From: an uncultured Eubacterium sp.
GTDB lineage: Bacteria; Bacillota; Clostridia; Lachnospirales; Lachnospiraceae
Length of the DNA: 8,615 bases
Assembly: GCA_910584645.1 (NCBI GenBank)
Contig: CAJUAU010000012.1
Coordinates: 1-8,615 of the forward strand
Direction of reading: 5' to 3'
Below are positions 6,234 through 8,615 of this stretch, one piece after another. The translations under genes were made by a program, and so were the position numbers. Numbering within the stretch: the stretch's first letter is position 1; every line of letters begins with the position of its first letter. The notes below the pieces were generated by a model, which was not told the origin of the DNA, searched no databases, and worked only from the letters and a program-made list of their open reading frames with translations.

Positions 6234-8615
6234 ATGATCGCAGAACTGGCAGAGGTCCCTTTTTCTGAACCGCTGATAGAAGCAGCTGGTAAGTTTATAA
6301 AGAAAAAATACAAGACTGCTGAATTTATACATAGCGTCAGGGAACTGGAAGAGGAACATAAACAAAATGTGTTTGAAAATCTTTCCCGGCAGGAAGAATT
6401 TGACTGGGCCGGACTGATAGAGTACATCGACAAGAATCTTCTGGGCAGGATAGCAGCTGCTTTTCTATCACCCAACAGAGACCTTCGGGAGGCTGGGCAG
6501 AAGCAGGCATATATCCGCGCATATTGCAGTGCTAAAGCCGATACGGTGGCAAGTCAGCGTCAGGTAGACAGGCTTATGGACAAAATATTCATTCAGACAA
6601 GGGATTTTTTGTGCGGGCTGCAGGATGATTCTGACTGGCTGCCCTTCAATCAGGTCACCGATCAAATATGCGTCCGGCTGGATACCTGGGAACATGATGT
6701 AAAAGAAATGATTGAAGATCAGACACAGACTTTTACAGGGCAATATGAAAAAATTCTTGCCTCCTTGGAATACCAAAATTCTTTTGCCAGGATTGTGGAT
6801 CAAATGCGTTTACCTCAGCCCATAAAATCGTTATTTAGTTATCGTGATCCGAAGATCGGATTTTACGGAAGAGAGAAAGAAACCGCATTTTTAGACGGAT
6901 TTTTAGATCGTGAGGAACCTGTACTTTTTACTGCTGTCAATGGGCCCGCGGGTGCCGGAAAAAGCAAATTTCTCTACGAGTATGTGAAAGGTTTGTCTGC
7001 TAATCCCAACTGGAAATGCCTGTATATCCAGAACAGAAAGATCCTGGAAAAATTTACCGGGCTTTGTGAGTGGAGATATCCGGCTAATCTGCTGGTAGTT
7101 ATAGATTATGCCGGTGACTATGCCGGCCTGATCGGAGAGTGGCTTGTTTCGCTTACGACCGGAGAATGCCCTCCTAAAATGCGTATCGTATTGTTGGAGC
7201 GGGAGGGGGTTGGAAAAAATAGGGGCGCTGACGGTATTCAGGAAAAGACCGTGATAAATCCCATGTGGTATGAGCAGCTGCTGGCGGTTCACTCCAATGA
7301 CGATATCAGATCCATACTCTATACTCAGGATAAAGACTCTGTCTTTTTGGAGCTGCCAGTATTGCCGGATGAGGCTTTAAAACAGATTATCAGAGACTTT
7401 GCAAAGGAGAAACAGAAAGTATTGTCAGAAGACGACCAGGAGCAGATCCTGGAATACTTAAAAAAAATCGAAAGGAACGATAAGGGGGTCTGCCGCCCCC
7501 GTCCCCTGATCCTGCTCTTTACCGTAGATGCCTGGGATCCAAAGGACAAACATCACAGATGGGATATACAGGAATTGCTTTTAAAGATCATCCACAGATA
7601 TAAAAAGCACTGGCAAACCGTTCTTTGTGAGGGGAATAAAAAGGTATATAGGTCAGTGGAAAGGCTGCTGGTTTACGCTACAGCCACCGGAGGATGGAAG
7701 ATCAAGGATCCCCTGCCGGAGTATTTACAGAAGGATTTGACAGTTGTAAAAGAATTCTGCAGGACGCGGGAGAAGCTGGATCAGCTATTCCAGAGTGTCA
7801 ATGAAAAATTTGAATGGGATGGCATCCTCTCACCGTTGGAACCCGATCTGATCGGGGAGCTGTTTGTCCTGGAATATCTGCAAAATGCCTTTGAAGCTGA
7901 AAAGATGATTGAGGTTTTTCATACAAGTAAAAAGTATCTGTTATTTCTATTTCGGAGCATTGAGGATTATGCAGATGTGGATAAATACGCACATTTGTTT
8001 TCGGATGGATTAAAAGTATTGTTAAATGAGAGCTTGATAAGGGAGATACCAGAGCTTTATGCAGGGTTATTAGTAAATTTAACAGCTATGCAGAAGGAAA
8101 AATATGCGGAAGCAGCATTAGAGCATCTGGAAAAGCTGGCATTAGACAGCCAATACGTAGGGAATGAAGAAATTGTGCTAATGTATGCGTTTGGTCTGCT
8201 TAATCTTGTAGTGAAGCAGAAAGCAAGGGAAGCGGAGAAAACAGTGGAAAAACTGGAGGAATTGGCAGGAGACAGCCAATATGCAGGGAATGAGAAAATC
8301 GTGCTTGAGTATGCGAAAAGTCTGGTTAATCTCGCAGCGGATCAGGAAGCAAAGGAAGCGGAGAATACAGTGAAAAAGCTGGAGGAATTGGCAAGAGACA
8401 GCCGGTATGCCGGGAATGAAGAAATCGTGCTTGTATGTGCGAAAGGTCTGGTTAATCTCGCAGGGAAGCAGGTAGTAGGGGAAGCGGAGAATACAGTAGA
8501 AAAGCTGGAGAAACTGGCAGGAGACAGCAGGTATGCAGGGAATGAAGAAATCGTGCTTTGGTATGCGAAAGGTCTGTTTAATCTCGCAGCGGATCAGGAA
8601 GCAAAGGAAGCGGAG
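6234..8615 (+). CDS. STAND-type P-loop ATPase with TPR-like repeat array (3' partial)
   Basis: An open frame of 794 codons that reaches the window edge without a stop. Residues about 56-126 are helical (FDWAGLIEYID through RQVDRLMDKIFIQTRDFL) and resemble the helical domains in front of many bacterial NACHT/STAND proteins. FYGRE (210-214) opens the NTPase domain, with Walker A GPAGAGKS (237-244), Walker B LLVVID (286-291) followed by YAGDYAG, and a VLLERE segment (about 320-324) in the place where relatives have a conserved Arg. Residues about 370-620 look like the helical and winged-helix parts. From residue 627 there are four copies of a 42-residue helical-hairpin repeat. No nuclease, TIR or protease motif is seen. 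The start has GGAGGA seven bases upstream. Such proteins bind ATP, recognise a ligand through the repeats and oligomerise; many act in anti-phage defence. It is probably co-transcribed with the lipoprotein gene. Confidence 0.85.
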   Translation, partial: MIAELAEVPFSEPLIEAAGKFIKKKYKTAEFIHSVRELEEEHKQNVFENLSRQEEFDWAGLIEYIDKNLLGRIAAAFLSPNRDLREAGQKQAYIRAYCSAKADTVASQRQVDRLMDKIFIQTRDFLCGLQDDSDWLPFNQVTDQICVRLDTWEHDVKEMIEDQTQTFTGQYEKILASLEYQNSFARIVDQMRLPQPIKSLFSYRDPKIGFYGREKETAFLDGFLDREEPVLFTAVNGPAGAGKSKFLYEYVKGLSANPNWKCLYIQNRKILEKFTGLCEWRYPANLLVVIDYAGDYAGLIGEWLVSLTTGECPPKMRIVLLEREGVGKNRGADGIQEKTVINPMWYEQLLAVHSNDDIRSILYTQDKDSVFLELPVLPDEALKQIIRDFAKEKQKVLSEDDQEQILEYLKKIERNDKGVCRPRPLILLFTVDAWDPKDKHHRWDIQELLLKIIHRYKKHWQTVLCEGNKKVYRSVERLLVYATATGGWKIKDPLPEYLQKDLTVVKEFCRTREKLDQLFQSVNEKFEWDGILSPLEPDLIGELFVLEYLQNAFEAEKMIEVFHTSKKYLLFLFRSIEDYADVDKYAHLFSDGLKVLLNESLIREIPELYAGLLVNLTAMQKEKYAEAALEHLEKLALDSQYVGNEEIVLMYAFGLLNLVVKQKAREAEKTVEKLEELAGDSQYAGNEKIVLEYAKSLVNLAADQEAKEAENTVKKLEELARDSRYAGNEEIVLVCAKGLVNLAGKQVVGEAENTVEKLEKLAGDSRYAGNEEIVLWYAKGLFNLAADQEAKEAE
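8112..8615 (+). repeat. Tandem 126-bp coding repeats (four 42-residue units)
   Basis: Units at 8112-8237, 8238-8363, 8364-8489 and 8490-8615, encoding TPR-like hairpins with the pattern (N/K)TVxKLExLAxDSxYAGNEEIVLxYAKxLxNLA followed by a charged tail ending EAE. Unit 1 is the most diverged. Units 3 and 4 are roughly 85% identical in DNA by hand count. Units 2 and 4 share an identical tail of about 35 bases that unit 3 lacks. The array probably continues past the window. Confidence 0.92.

Noticed and set aside
6336..8000. Several minus-strand ORFs of 60-130 codons within 6337-7992
   Set aside because: They are antisense to the continuous ATPase frame, lack ribosome sites and show no recognisable domains.
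8112..8615. CRISPR-like or other non-coding tandem array
   Set aside because: The 126-base period is a multiple of three, the frame is open throughout and the variation is of coding type; it is a protein repeat.

Overview
The window reads as chromosomal DNA from an AT-rich Firmicute, most likely a Clostridia/Lachnospiraceae-type gut bacterium. The grounds are strong purine-rich Shine-Dalgarno sequences before every gene, sigma-A-like -10 boxes, a WYL regulator, a YeiL-like Crp/Fnr regulator beside a MATE pump, and membrane proteins that begin with a zinc ribbon. This assignment comes from gene style only; there is no rRNA or marker gene.

Left part (1-3117): two leftward regulator genes, a WYL-domain HTH regulator and a Crp/Fnr-type regulator. 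The second is divergent from a rightward 12-TM MATE efflux transporter. The 88-bp gap between them holds facing promoters and several palindromes, so the Crp-like protein probably controls itself and the pump. A separate operator-like palindrome lies left of the WYL gene, before a leftward promoter-like element.

Middle (3118-5569): two rightward genes for single-pass membrane proteins with N-terminal cytoplasmic zinc ribbons. One carries TPR-like repeats outside the membrane and the other a helical outer domain. The pair is bracketed by two ~95% identical 136-bp copies of a non-coding module made of a rho-independent terminator, a conserved spacer and a promoter. Each copy ends the preceding gene and starts the next.

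Right part (5570-8615): a small lipoprotein gene, possibly LprI/DUF1311-like, is followed after 49 bp by a large P-loop (STAND-type) ATPase gene that runs off the window. The ATPase has an N-terminal helical domain, an FxGRE motif, Walker A and B, and a C-terminal array of 42-residue TPR-like repeats (four copies seen, the last ending at the window edge). This architecture fits bacterial NLR-like sensors, many of which are anti-phage. The lipoprotein and ATPase are probably one operon, and their promoter module is shared with the zinc-ribbon genes. The zinc-ribbon, lipoprotein and STAND set is the best candidate here for an undescribed accessory or defence system, but that function is inference.
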